Origin: Okeania sp. SIO1I7
GTDB taxonomy: Bacteria; Cyanobacteriota; Cyanobacteriia; Cyanobacteriales; Microcoleaceae
NCBI GenBank assembly: GCA_010672585.1
Contig: JAAHGF010000016.1
Span: 72,882-136,881, forward strand
Direction: 5' to 3'
DNA: 64,000 bases
Shown: piece after piece, positions 45,542 to 54,529 of the stretch
Layout of the letters: every line of letters starts with the position of its first letter
How positions within the stretch are numbered: position 1 is the stretch's first letter
Made by a program: the position numbers and the translations under genes
The notes under the pieces: generated by a model
Database searches by the model: none
The model's input: only the letters and a program-made list of their open reading frames with translations
What the model was told of the DNA's origin: nothing

Positions 45542-46141
45542 ATGTCTGACAGTAAATTTAATTTAGATGAACTACTAACAAATTTTAATCTAAATTTAGT
45601 CGAATTTCGGGGTGAATTCAACAATTTACCAGAAGTTGTACCTAGTAAAATATTACAAGAACTTTTCCAAGATTATATACCTTTAGCAGTTGCTATTGGT
45701 TCAGAAAAAGCACGTTCTGAGTTAATTGTTGCACCAATATTAGTAGAAGTAAAGAAACAACTAAATAATCAAATTAGCATTTTTTCAGGAATAGAATTTA
45801 ACGTTAATTCCGACCAAGGTTTAAATGGTTTTTGTGATTTTATTATTAGTCGTTCTACCAGACAACTTGTGATTGAAGCGCCAGTTTTTGCTTTGGTAGA
45901 AGCCAAAAACGATAATCTGAAATCTGGTTTTTCTCAATGTATTGCAGAGATGCTAGCTGCTCAAATTTTTAATCAAAGAAAAGGCAACAATATTAATAAA
46001 ATTTATGGTGTTGTGACAACGGGAACAGTTTGGCAATTTTTAGAGCTAGAGTCCGAAACTATAACTGTAGATTTGGAGGAATATTCTATCAATAATTTAT
46101 CGAAAATTTTCGGTATTTTAATTAGTTTGCTTAGAGTCTAG
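45542..46141 (+). CDS. PD-(D/E)XK-like hypothetical protein
   Basis: 199 aa, soluble. The core reads GLNGFCDFIISRS ... PVFALVEAKNDNLKSGFSQC, i.e. D-x(n)-E-A-K, followed by a helix IAEMLAAQIFNQRKG and a strand IYGVVTTGTVWQFLEL, the order of PD-(D/E)XK nuclease-fold proteins. Stand-alone versions of this size are common in cyanobacteria and their role is not known to me; no restriction-system partner adjoins. The start codon sits a few bases after a RepE heptamer tail, so its leader is repeat-derived. Confidence 0.7.
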   Translation: MSDSKFNLDELLTNFNLNLVEFRGEFNNLPEVVPSKILQELFQDYIPLAVAIGSEKARSELIVAPILVEVKKQLNNQISIFSGIEFNVNSDQGLNGFCDFIISRSTRQLVIEAPVFALVEAKNDNLKSGFSQCIAEMLAAQIFNQRKGNNINKIYGVVTTGTVWQFLELESETITVDLEEYSINNLSKIFGILISLLRV

Positions 46142-46781
46142 TAGCTTTATTAATGGATAATTGATAATGGATAATTGATAATTACCTTTCCCTTTTAAGG
46201 AGAGGATTGATCCTTAAGGAAAAAATTTATTCTCTTGGTCTCATGGATATGGTGCAGGTTTCGGAGCCATCCCACCCTTCGGGAAGCTCCGCTAACGACC
46301 GCTTTTTCCCCCTTGAAAGGGGAGGCTAATAAAGCTGAATTATTTAATTATTTAATTATTTAATTATTCGGTAACGCATCGAAATATTTGGGATAGTAAT
46401 ATAGCAATCAGGAATCAGATGTGAGAATTGAGATTTTCCTTTAAAGCATAGAATATAGTAGTTTTCTTATTCTTATATATTCGTTTTTTCCCTCCATACC
46501 TATTCCCTATTCCCTCTATACCTCAAACAAAAGTCTCCAATATCTCACAACTCAAATCATATTGCTATATTTGGGATAGTAATATTTGGGATAGTATAAA
46601 TATTTGGAATAGACGGTGCGTTAGATTTCATTTTTTCTGACGGAATGCTCCGCAAATATATCGGCTATGATCCGAAAATGCACCCTACTGAACTTGAGAA
46701 CTAGAGGTGGCGATCGCCTCTCAACAGGTTTTTCTGTTACAGTTAGGATGAATATATTTATTGTAGAAATAATCGAAAATT
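46142..46781. repeat. RepE with internal cassette and a TATAGCAATC-ended element
   Basis: RepE at about 46153-46375 carries an inserted SDR-like cassette (CATCCCACCCTTCGGGAAGC, GCTAACGACCGC) also present at about 52960-53010 and inverted at 51390-51450. A second element (46400-46569) has ends TATAGCAATCAGGAATCAG and (reverse) TATAGCAATATGATTTGAG; its inverted relative is at 61986-62146. ATATTTGGGATAGTA is repeated around its right end. A HIP1-like GCGATCGCC lies at about 46710. Confidence 0.7.
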
Positions 46782-48533
46782 ATGAAAATTGCAATTGCTC
46801 AACTTAACCCTATTATTGGTGATATTACAGGCAATGCCAAATTAATTTTAGAAGCTGCACAAAAAGCTGAAAATTTAGATGCCAAATTGATGATTACTTC
46901 AGAATTATCTCTAATAGGTTATCCACCACGAGATTTATTAATTTATCCTAGTTTAATTGAAGCTGCTGCTGCAGAGTTAGAAGAGTTAGCCAAAAATTTA
47001 CCATCAGAAATAGCCGTTTTAGTGGGAACTGTAACTTTTAATTCTCAAGGTAATGAAACAGGAGGAAAATCATTATTTAATACTGCTGCTTTATTAGGTA
47101 ATGGAAAAGTTAAACAAATCTTTCATAAAAGGCTTTTGCCTACTTATGATGTATTTGATGAGCAACGATATTTTGAACCTGGTAAAACTAGCGATTTTTT
47201 CATGTTAGAAATTTATGGAAAAAGCTCAGAATCTTTAGCTAAAATTGGCGTGACTATTTGCGAAGATTTATGGAATGATGCTGAATTTTGGGGAAGGCGA
47301 AATTATGCTTGTGACCCAATGAAAGAATTAGCAGAAAATCAAGTTGATTTTGTCGTAAATATGTCTGCTTCTCCATATCGAGTAGGAAAGCAAAAATTAC
47401 GAGAGGCAATGTTAGAACATAGTACGAATCGTTATCAAATACCAATTATTTATGTTAATCAGGTAGGCGGTAATGACGATTTGATTTTTGATGGTTGTAG
47501 TGTGGTTTTTAATAAGATTGGTAATGCAATCTATCGTGCTAGTGCTTTTGAAGAAAATTTGGCAGTTGTTGAATTTAATCCAGCAAAAAAAGACTTGATT
47601 GTGACTAATTTTGAAAGTCTATATTTAGCAGAAAGTGAGGATAAAGAAATTTGGTCTGCTTTGGTGTTAGGGGTAAAAGATTATCTGCGTAAATGTGGTT
47701 TTTCTAAAGTTGTTCTTGGTTTAAGTGGGGGAATAGATTCGGCTTTAGTTGCAGCGATCGCTACTGCTGCTTTAGGTAAAGAAAATGTTTTTACTATTTT
47801 GATGCCTTCTCCTTATAGTTCCGATCATTCTGTTAAAGATGCTTTGGAATTAGCGGAAAATTTGGGTATTGCTAAACAAGTTATTCCTATTGGAGATTTA
47901 ATGAAAAGTTATGACAATAGTTTGCAAGATTTATTTGCGGGTACAAATTTTGGCATTGCTGAAGAAAATATTCAATCTCGGATTCGTGGCAATTTATTAA
48001 TGGCAATTTCTAATAAGTTTGGTCATTTGCTTTTATCCACGGGTAATAAGTCAGAAATGGCGGTCGGTTATTGCACTCTTTATGGTGATATGAATGGTGG
48101 ATTAGCAGTAATTTCTGATGTGCCGAAAACTCGTGTTTATTCTCTGTGTCGGTGGTTGAATCAACAGGCAGTTAATAATAATCAAAATTTCTATGGAGCC
48201 AAAAATTTACTAATTACTGAACAGCAAAATATTATTCCAGAAAATATTCTGACTAAAGCTCCTAGTGCTGAGTTGAAAGAAGGTCAAAAAGATGAGGACT
48301 CTTTACCATCTTATGAAGTTTTGGATGATATTTTATACCGCTTAGTAGAAAAGTGTGAGTCTTTGGCAGAAATTATTGCAGCAGGACATGATTCTGAGGT
48401 AGTAAATAAGGTTATAAAGTTAGTGATGCGGGCAGAATTTAAACGTAGACAAGCACCCCCTGGGTTGAAAATTAGTGATCGAGCTTTTGGCACTGGTTGG
48501 CGGATGCCTATTGCTAAGAAAAGTCATTTGTAG
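46782..48533 (+). CDS. nadE: Glutamine-dependent NAD+ synthetase
   Basis: 583 aa, normal for the two-domain enzyme. N-terminal nitrilase-type glutaminase domain with catalytic Glu (ITSELSLIGYPPRDL), Lys (HKRLLPTYDVFDEQRYF) and Cys (GVTICEDLWND). C-terminal ATP-PPi synthetase with VVLGLSGGIDSALVAAI, STGNKSEMAVGYCTLYGDM and APSAELKEGQKDEDSLPSYE. Converts deamido-NAD to NAD with glutamine. Single gene; a four-copy tandem array follows its stop. Confidence 0.97.
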   Translation: MKIAIAQLNPIIGDITGNAKLILEAAQKAENLDAKLMITSELSLIGYPPRDLLIYPSLIEAAAAELEELAKNLPSEIAVLVGTVTFNSQGNETGGKSLFNTAALLGNGKVKQIFHKRLLPTYDVFDEQRYFEPGKTSDFFMLEIYGKSSESLAKIGVTICEDLWNDAEFWGRRNYACDPMKELAENQVDFVVNMSASPYRVGKQKLREAMLEHSTNRYQIPIIYVNQVGGNDDLIFDGCSVVFNKIGNAIYRASAFEENLAVVEFNPAKKDLIVTNFESLYLAESEDKEIWSALVLGVKDYLRKCGFSKVVLGLSGGIDSALVAAIATAALGKENVFTILMPSPYSSDHSVKDALELAENLGIAKQVIPIGDLMKSYDNSLQDLFAGTNFGIAEENIQSRIRGNLLMAISNKFGHLLLSTGNKSEMAVGYCTLYGDMNGGLAVISDVPKTRVYSLCRWLNQQAVNNNQNFYGAKNLLITEQQNIIPENILTKAPSAELKEGQKDEDSLPSYEVLDDILYRLVEKCESLAEIIAAGHDSEVVNKVIKLVMRAEFKRRQAPPGLKISDRAFGTGWRMPIAKKSHL

Positions 48534-48563
48534 ATTTGAGGTTGTCAGTTTTCAACTTTGCCT

Positions 48564-49182
48564 AAAAGTTAATCTCTGCTCTGACAAATAGCTGCTAAAA
48601 TGCAATGAAAAAGTTATAGTCATTCTTGTTGACTAACTAACTCATTCTGAACGCCACCAGGAAACACAGGAGATGGCTATCCATCTCAACCCTCAAATAT
48701 TGGAAAATTCATTTGGCTATAAAGTTAATCTCTACTCTGACAAATAACTGGTAAAATGCCATGAAAAAGTTATAGTTATCTTGATTGAGAACAGAAATCA
48801 TTCTGAACGCCACCAGAAAACAAGACTCAAGAGATGGCTATCCATCTCAACCCTCAAATATTGGAAAATTCATTTGGCTAAAAGTTAATCTCTACTCTGA
48901 CAAATAGCTGGTAAAATGCCATGAAAAAGTTATAGTTATCTTGATTGAGCTCAAAAATCATTCTGAACGCTACCAGAAAACAAGACTCTGGAGATGGCTA
49001 TCCATCTCAACCCTCAAATATTGGAAAACTCATTTGGCTAAAAGTTAATCTCTACTCTGACAAATAGCTGGTAAAATGCCATGAAAAAGTTATAGTTATC
49101 TTGATTGAGCTCAAAAATCATTCTGAACGCTACCAGAAAACAAGACTCTGGAGATGGCTATCCATCTCAACCCTCAAATATA
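48564..49182. repeat. Four-copy tandem array, about 160-bp unit
   Basis: Units begin AAAGTTAATCTCTRCTCTGAC at about 48564, 48720, 48880 and 49040 (spacing 156, 160, 160). Each contains GTAAAATGCCATGAAAAAG, CATTCTGAACGCYACCAG, the perfect hairpin GAGATGG-CTAT-CCATCTC and ACCCTCAAATATTGGAAAA. Copies 3 and 4 are almost identical; copy 1 is the most different. No frame is shared, since 160 is not a multiple of three. Not similar to any other repeat in the window. Confidence 0.85.
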
Positions 49183-49303
49183 AGGTTAGTTTGTTATCTT
49201 TTTCTTGACTGCGGAATGTCGCATAAACATAATTTTGAATTCTCCTTCTAAGATAATAAGTTAATAGCTGAATGCTGAATGCTGAGTGCTAAACGCTTAT
49301 TAA

Positions 49304-50137
49304 CTAAGACCAAACTCGCGGAGAACAACTAGGTCTTCTTAAATAAAAAATACGGAGATAATGCCAAACCAAATTAAACCAATTTTTCACATTAATTATT
49401 GACTTCCCACAATAGCGACAAATCATCCCTTTAGGAATACGAGTAACACCTGTTTCACCAGACATATCAATACCTAAACTTTGCCACAAACCACGAACTT
49501 TTGTAACTACCTCTGACGTAACAGGTTGCCCAACAAAAATGAAACTTCCAACTACAGAATTATCGGCTAAACCCAAGATACTATTAACCATTTCCGACCC
49601 ACCTTTTAAGCATTGTCTATCTATCCAGATCGGATAATTTTCTTGCCAAACCTCAGTATACGAACGCCAATTTCCTGTTAAAAATTTCTCTCCTCTAGCA
49701 CTTCTGCCAAATCTAATAATTTCCCAACTCATCCAACTTGCTTCTACTCCTAAATGTACTTTTAAATCTTGCCGATACTCAGCACCATTAAAAAGTATTG
49801 TTGGTTGAGGGAACCATTCTAAACAAGACTCACTATCAAGTTTAATACTAATATTTTGTTGAGCAAACTGACCATTACTACGATAAATTTTACTAGCAGC
49901 AGCAGTAGTAATTAAAGCATGGGTAGTTGGTTGTAATTCGATATTAATAGAAAGGCGATCGCCTCCAACAACACCACCAGCAGTATGTAAAATTACACTA
50001 TGACAAACTTCATTTCCTTCTGGATAAAAAGGTCTTTGTATTTTTAATGGTGCTTGATTTTTACTTGCCAGAATTTGAGTATGATTGTTTTGCTTGCCAT
50101 AAATTAAATTCAGACTACCGTGCCATTCTTTAGTCAT
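49304..50137 (-). CDS. ureD: Urease accessory protein UreD
   Basis: 277 aa, full length. UreD (UreH) acts with UreF and UreG in nickel insertion into urease. Landmarks: LHTAGGVVGGDRLSINIEL, TTAAASKIYRSNG, WFPQPTILFNGA, TRIPKGMICRYCGKS and C-terminal RRPSCSPRVWS. No other urease gene lies in the window. The first about 36 codons and the upstream 30 bp are duplicated at 50410-50549, beyond a RepC element that sits immediately upstream of the gene. Confidence 0.94.
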   Translation of the reverse strand: MTKEWHGSLNLIYGKQNNHTQILASKNQAPLKIQRPFYPEGNEVCHSVILHTAGGVVGGDRLSINIELQPTTHALITTAAASKIYRSNGQFAQQNISIKLDSESCLEWFPQPTILFNGAEYRQDLKVHLGVEASWMSWEIIRFGRSARGEKFLTGNWRSYTEVWQENYPIWIDRQCLKGGSEMVNSILGLADNSVVGSFIFVGQPVTSEVVTKVRGLWQSLGIDMSGETGVTRIPKGMICRYCGKSIINVKNWFNLVWHYLRIFYLRRPSCSPRVWS

Positions 50138-50166
50138 AATTAGGATTTTTTTTAGAGACTTTTTAT

Positions 50167-50271
50167 ATAGGAGAAGGAAGAAGAAATAAGAAAGAAGGAA
50201 GAAGGAAAAATCTTACGTTGTCTGAGTTTTAAGCTTTTGATTTGTCCGCTCCCTTTCCTTCGACTGCTATA
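50167..50271. mobile_element. RepC element upstream of ureD
   Basis: Left TAGGAGAAGGAAGAAG, core TTGTCTGAGTTTTAAGC, right CCTTTCCTTCGACTGCTATA. It separates the ureD gene from the duplicated ureD start. Confidence 0.75.
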
Positions 50272-50409
50272 TCCATAAATATAGAGAGAATATTCTCATC
50301 ATTATTGTGGGATAGTCAATTTTAGTTCTTGTGGAAAAATGTGGCTTAGTGTCATACCCAACTCGAAATAATTCAAGCAAAATTTTGACTTGAAAAATTT
50401 ACTTCAGTC

Positions 50410-50549
50410 AAAGGTCTTTGTATTTTTAATGGTGCTTGATTTTTACTTGCCAGAATTTGAGTATGATTGTTTTGCTTGCCATAAATTAAATTCAGACTAC
50501 CGTGCCATTCTTTAGTCATAATTAGGATTTTTTAGAGACTTTTTATATA
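50410..50549 (-). pseudogene. Duplicated 5' end of ureD
   Basis: Nearly identical to 50028-50169. The only difference I find is two T fewer in the T run before the start codon. It includes the ATG (50519) and about 36 codons, then unrelated sequence. It lies 380 bp upstream of the real start. 50550-50890 holds a decayed RepD start (AGGGTTTGCTGAAAAAG, about 50708) and a GTGAGGTACAG end with CCCTATT heptamers. Confidence 0.85.
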
Positions 50550-50890
50550 ATTGATATAGTAATTTCAAATAAGAATGAAGCACTTTTTCCGCTGAAAGTA
50601 TTCCAAGGCAATAAATGCTTGTATCAATCTAAACTGAAATGACTGTAACTCCAAAATTACTGTTAAGTTTTCTAGTGAGCTTTTCTTACCCTATTACCAA
50701 TTATTTAGGGTTTGCTGAAAAAGTATTTTTGTAGGAGTCAGGAGTTAAGGGGAATGTAGATTTAAACGAATAAGTAGGAAAAATAATTTTCAGATATTTT
50801 TTAGCCCTTGTTTGCTCAAAGTCCTCACATTTTACAGCACTTTTTAAGATGGTGAGGTACAGTTCAACATTTATCTCTCTTTCCTACTCC

Positions 50891-51340
50891 CTATTCCCTA
50901 TTCCCTTCTCCACTAACTTGTACTAATATATTTCGTTTTCTAGGTCCGTCTAATTCAAAAAATAATACTGACTGCCAAGTCCCTAAAGCTAATTTTCCAT
51001 CCACAATAGGAATAACTTCACTATTATTTAAAGTCATTGCCATAAGATGAGAATGAGCATTAATAGGTTCATCGGGAGGAACATCTCGCAGGTGCAAATC
51101 ATTATGGAGATATTTGTCAGATTCTGGCGCTAACTTTCTCAGATATACTTTTAGGTCTGTTATTAATCTTTCCTCATTTTCATTAATAGCTAAAGCTGTA
51201 GTTGTGTGTCGAGAAAATACAATTACTTGCCCATTTTTTATACCACTAGCATTTAAAACATCAATAATTTGAGGAGTAAGATTGTATATTTCTATTCCTG
51301 GAGCAGTTTCTATTTCTAGAAATTCATTTTTAATCGACAT
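50891..51340 (-). CDS. YjbQ/UPF0047 family protein
   Basis: 149 aa. Blocks VIVFSRHTTTALAINENEE, HLRDVPPDEPINAHSHLMAM and LGTWQSVLFFELDGPR are the UPF0047 signature with the metal/active-site His residues. Members show thiamine-phosphate synthase side activity in vitro; the physiological role is uncertain. The last residues (EGNRE) and the TAG stop are read from GGAATAG heptamers, so the native C-terminus has been replaced by repeat sequence. ATG at 51340. Confidence 0.88.
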   Translation of the reverse strand: MSIKNEFLEIETAPGIEIYNLTPQIIDVLNASGIKNGQVIVFSRHTTTALAINENEERLITDLKVYLRKLAPESDKYLHNDLHLRDVPPDEPINAHSHLMAMTLNNSEVIPIVDGKLALGTWQSVLFFELDGPRKRNILVQVSGEGNRE

Positions 51341-51830
<490 letters not shown>

Positions 51831-52793
51831 TTAGTCAACTAAACTCGTTTCTTCAGTTGTAATAGAAATTTTTCCTACAGCATGACCCATTTCACTATAA
51901 GCATGAGCTTCTGCTATTTCTTCTAATTTATATGTACGGCCAATAATTGATTTAACTAATCCATCTTCAATGAATTCTCGCAGAGCATTTAAGTCACGGG
52001 GGTTTGGTTGGGCAAGAATTAATTTAGATTTTTTACCAGGCACAAATAAGCTTAAGAAAGTAGGAGGTAAATTGTCTACAGTTGGCAGAGTAGATATATA
52101 AATTCCTTCTGGTTTCAAGACATTTTCACAACTAGAAAAAGTTTCTTTAGCCACAGCATCAAAAATAATATCGTACTGCTCTAATTCTTTAGTAAAATCA
52201 ATTTGATTATAGTCAATAACCCGACTTGCTCCTAAACTTTCTACTAGGGTAATATTGTTACTACTACAAACACCTATTACTTCAGCTTTCATTGCTTTGG
52301 CAATTTGTACGGCAAAGATACCAACTCCACCAGAAGCACCATTAATTAATACTTTTTGTCCTGGTCTAATTTGACCTAAATCAAGTAATCCTTGAAAAGC
52401 TGTTAAACCTGCAACTGGAACTGTTGCTGCTTGAGAATGAGTCATATTTTTTGGTTTTAATGCCGCAGTATTTGCAGGTAAAGCAATATATTCAGCATAA
52501 GCACCTCCTGTTAATGGATTAATAAATGTATAAATTTCATCTCCTGGTTCAAAATTTTCTACTTGTTCTCCTACTTCTAATACGACTCCAGATAAGTCAG
52601 AACCTAAAATAATAGGAAAGTTAAAACCTGATAATAATTGTAGTTGCCCTTGTCGAATTTTCCAATCGACAGGATTAACGCTTGTAGCGTGAATTTTTAC
52701 TAATAATTGATTGGGTGTAATTTGAGGTTGGTTAATATCTGAATATTCTAAGACATCTATAGAACCATAACGATTAATAGTGACTGCTTTCAT
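51831..52793 (-). CDS. Zinc-free MDR oxidoreductase (quinone reductase-like)
   Basis: 320 aa from the ATG at 52793 (MKAVTINRYGSIDVLEYSDI). A 20-residue upstream extension from a TTG is unlikely. N-terminal GroES-like domain (SVNPVDWKIRQG, GSDLSGVVLEVG), then a Rossmann domain with NGASGGVGIFAVQIAKAM. The NPVDWKIR block and absence of zinc Cys clusters place it with the quinone oxidoreductase/enoyl reductase branch, NADPH-dependent. Substrate unknown. Single gene in a repeat-rich region. Confidence 0.88.
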   Translation of the reverse strand: MKAVTINRYGSIDVLEYSDINQPQITPNQLLVKIHATSVNPVDWKIRQGQLQLLSGFNFPIILGSDLSGVVLEVGEQVENFEPGDEIYTFINPLTGGAYAEYIALPANTAALKPKNMTHSQAATVPVAGLTAFQGLLDLGQIRPGQKVLINGASGGVGIFAVQIAKAMKAEVIGVCSSNNITLVESLGASRVIDYNQIDFTKELEQYDIIFDAVAKETFSSCENVLKPEGIYISTLPTVDNLPPTFLSLFVPGKKSKLILAQPNPRDLNALREFIEDGLVKSIIGRTYKLEEIAEAHAYSEMGHAVGKISITTEETSLVD

Positions 52794-53732
52794 AGAGTTT
52801 TTCTGTAAAATTAGGACTTTAATTAGAATACCAATAATTTCCTTGTTTCGCAAGGTACGTTCAACAATTAATAATTAATAATTAATAATTAATAATGACC
52901 TCTTCTTTTCAAGGAAAGGATTGACTAAAAGGAAAATTTTTTCTTCTCTTGGTCGATTGGATATGGCGAGGAGACATCGCCATCCCACCCTACGGGAAGC
53001 TGCGCTAACAACCGCTTTTTTATCCTTTAAAGGAGAGGCTTTAAGCCTTAATTATTCGGTAATAAGGAAGAATTGAAATTTGCAGATGGAAGAATAAATA
53101 AAAGGAAATAATGATAGATATAGGTAGAAGATTGGATTTTATAGCAACTCATTATATCCATCAGTTGATAATTCGCTGTTTGTATAATTATAGTCATTTC
53201 AGTTGAGATTTATAAAAGTTTTTATTCCCTATAAATACATTCAGCAAAAACAGTGTTTCATTGTTATATTAAATTACTACATTTGTGAAAATTGCCATAA
53301 TTGACTTCAGATTTTGTAGCCAGAGTAAAGAAGTAAAAAGGAAGAATAAATCAAGGAAAATAATCATATATATAGAAAATTCGCTGTTTGTATAATTATA
53401 GTCATTTCAGTTGAGATTTATAAAAGTTTTTATTCCCTATAAATACATTTAGCCTCAACAGTATTTCATTCTTATTTGAAATTACTATATTTGTGAAAAT
53501 TGCCATAATTTACTTCAGATGAAAAATCTGATATTTTTGATTTCTCCTTTTTTTATAGCAGGGAATAGTGGAAAAAATATTTCCCCTTATTCAGCTTATC
53601 ATCCACACAATTCCTAACCAAATACGGTTTCCTGCGGAATGCTGCGCAAACAGATAAGACCAAAACTCATAAAGTCTCGAACCATGAGAGTAGCTCTTCA
53701 GATAACAGAACTGCCAAAAAAAATCCTTAATT
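52794..53732. repeat. RepE with cassette, then a local direct duplication
   Basis: RepE with ATTAATA tract and SDR-like cassette at about 52860-53063. A direct duplication of about 143 bp follows: 53171-53313 and 53379-53521 (ATTCGCTGTTTGTATAATTA ... GTGAAAATTGCCATAATT). SDR at about 53630-53652 (TTTCCTGCGGAATGCTGCGC). No gene. Confidence 0.75.
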
Positions 53733-54000
53733 AGGGTTTGCGCTCAAAAGTCTTTTAGTAGGGAAGGGATAGGAGACAGGAGACAACCCACCCCTAACCC
53801 CTCCCCCTCCCCCTCCCAGGAGGGGAAGACAGGATAAATGCCAATGAGCGAGGAGGTAAGAGCTAAGTTTTGTCCCAAGATTGTTCTGCCCAACTATGAG
53901 CCTAAAATACGCTCCTTTTTGAGCGTGAAGAGCTGAAACAGGCGCACTTTTTTCGTTCCCAAAAAGGCTAAAGTTTTTATATGTCAATGATTTTAAATTT
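53733..54000. mobile_element. RepD element, right end decayed
   Basis: AGGGTTTGCGCTCAAAAGTC left end, GC-rich palindrome, ATACGCTCCTTTTTGAGCG, then CAATGATTTTAAATTT without the usual CAGCAAGCCCT. It lies between the two halves of a duplicated unit (GAACTGCCAAAAAAAATCC ... TAGACATCTCCGATC) whose second copy, at 54175-54285, has unrelated short DNA here. The frame 53727-54020 is not a gene. Confidence 0.7.
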
Positions 54001-54529
54001 AAATAGACATCTCCGATCATAAAAAATAAAATTAATTATCCTACAGAAATTATTAATTCTTTCCACCTACTCCCTACTACCTACTTCCTCTTTTATAGAG
54101 ATGTCTAACATAAGATTGGAAATAAAATTTTAATTGATATTATTGCTTGTTTAATCATCAAAACATCATCCGACTAGAGTAGCTCTTCAGATGACAGAAC
54201 TGCCAAAAAAAATCCTTAATTGAACCTAATTGAGTCCTAATCTACCTGTCTATTGCTATATTTCATAAATAGACATCTCCGATCATAAAAAATTAAATTA
54301 ATTATCATACAGAAATTATTCATTATTTCCACCTACTCCCTATTACCTACTTCCTCTTTTCTGAAGATGTCTAATATAAGATTAGAAATAAAATTTCAAT
54401 TGAAATTATCATTTTATTTTGGGTTTAATATCCCACGGTCTACAGGGTTCTGACAATTGGTTAGGGTTTGAGTCCCCATCCATTTTTTCTTCCTTCTTCC
54501 TTCTTCCTTCTTCAATGGTTGTTTAATCA
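54001..54529. repeat. Two TAGACATCTC-ended elements and RepG
   Basis: Elements at 54004-54107 and 54270-54373, each 104 bp, with ends TAGACATCTCCGATCATAA and (reverse) TAGACATCTCTATAA or TAGACATCTTCAG. 54145-54173 repeats the last 26 bp of the following gene (TTGTTTAATCATCAAAA..AT). RepG with heptamers at about 54410-54514 ends at the gene's stop. Confidence 0.7.

Noticed and set aside
48564-49182. CRISPR array or coding tandem repeat
   Set aside because: The whole 160-bp unit is repeated rather than repeat plus unique spacer, and the unit length is not a multiple of three with no shared open frame.
49304-50137. Truncated or frameshifted UreD
   Set aside because: The unusual C-terminus at first looked replaced, but RRPSCSPRVWS agrees with the normal UreD end, so the gene is full length.
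53727-54020. 97-codon minus-strand frame
   Set aside because: Consists of the RepD element, including its GC-rich palindrome.
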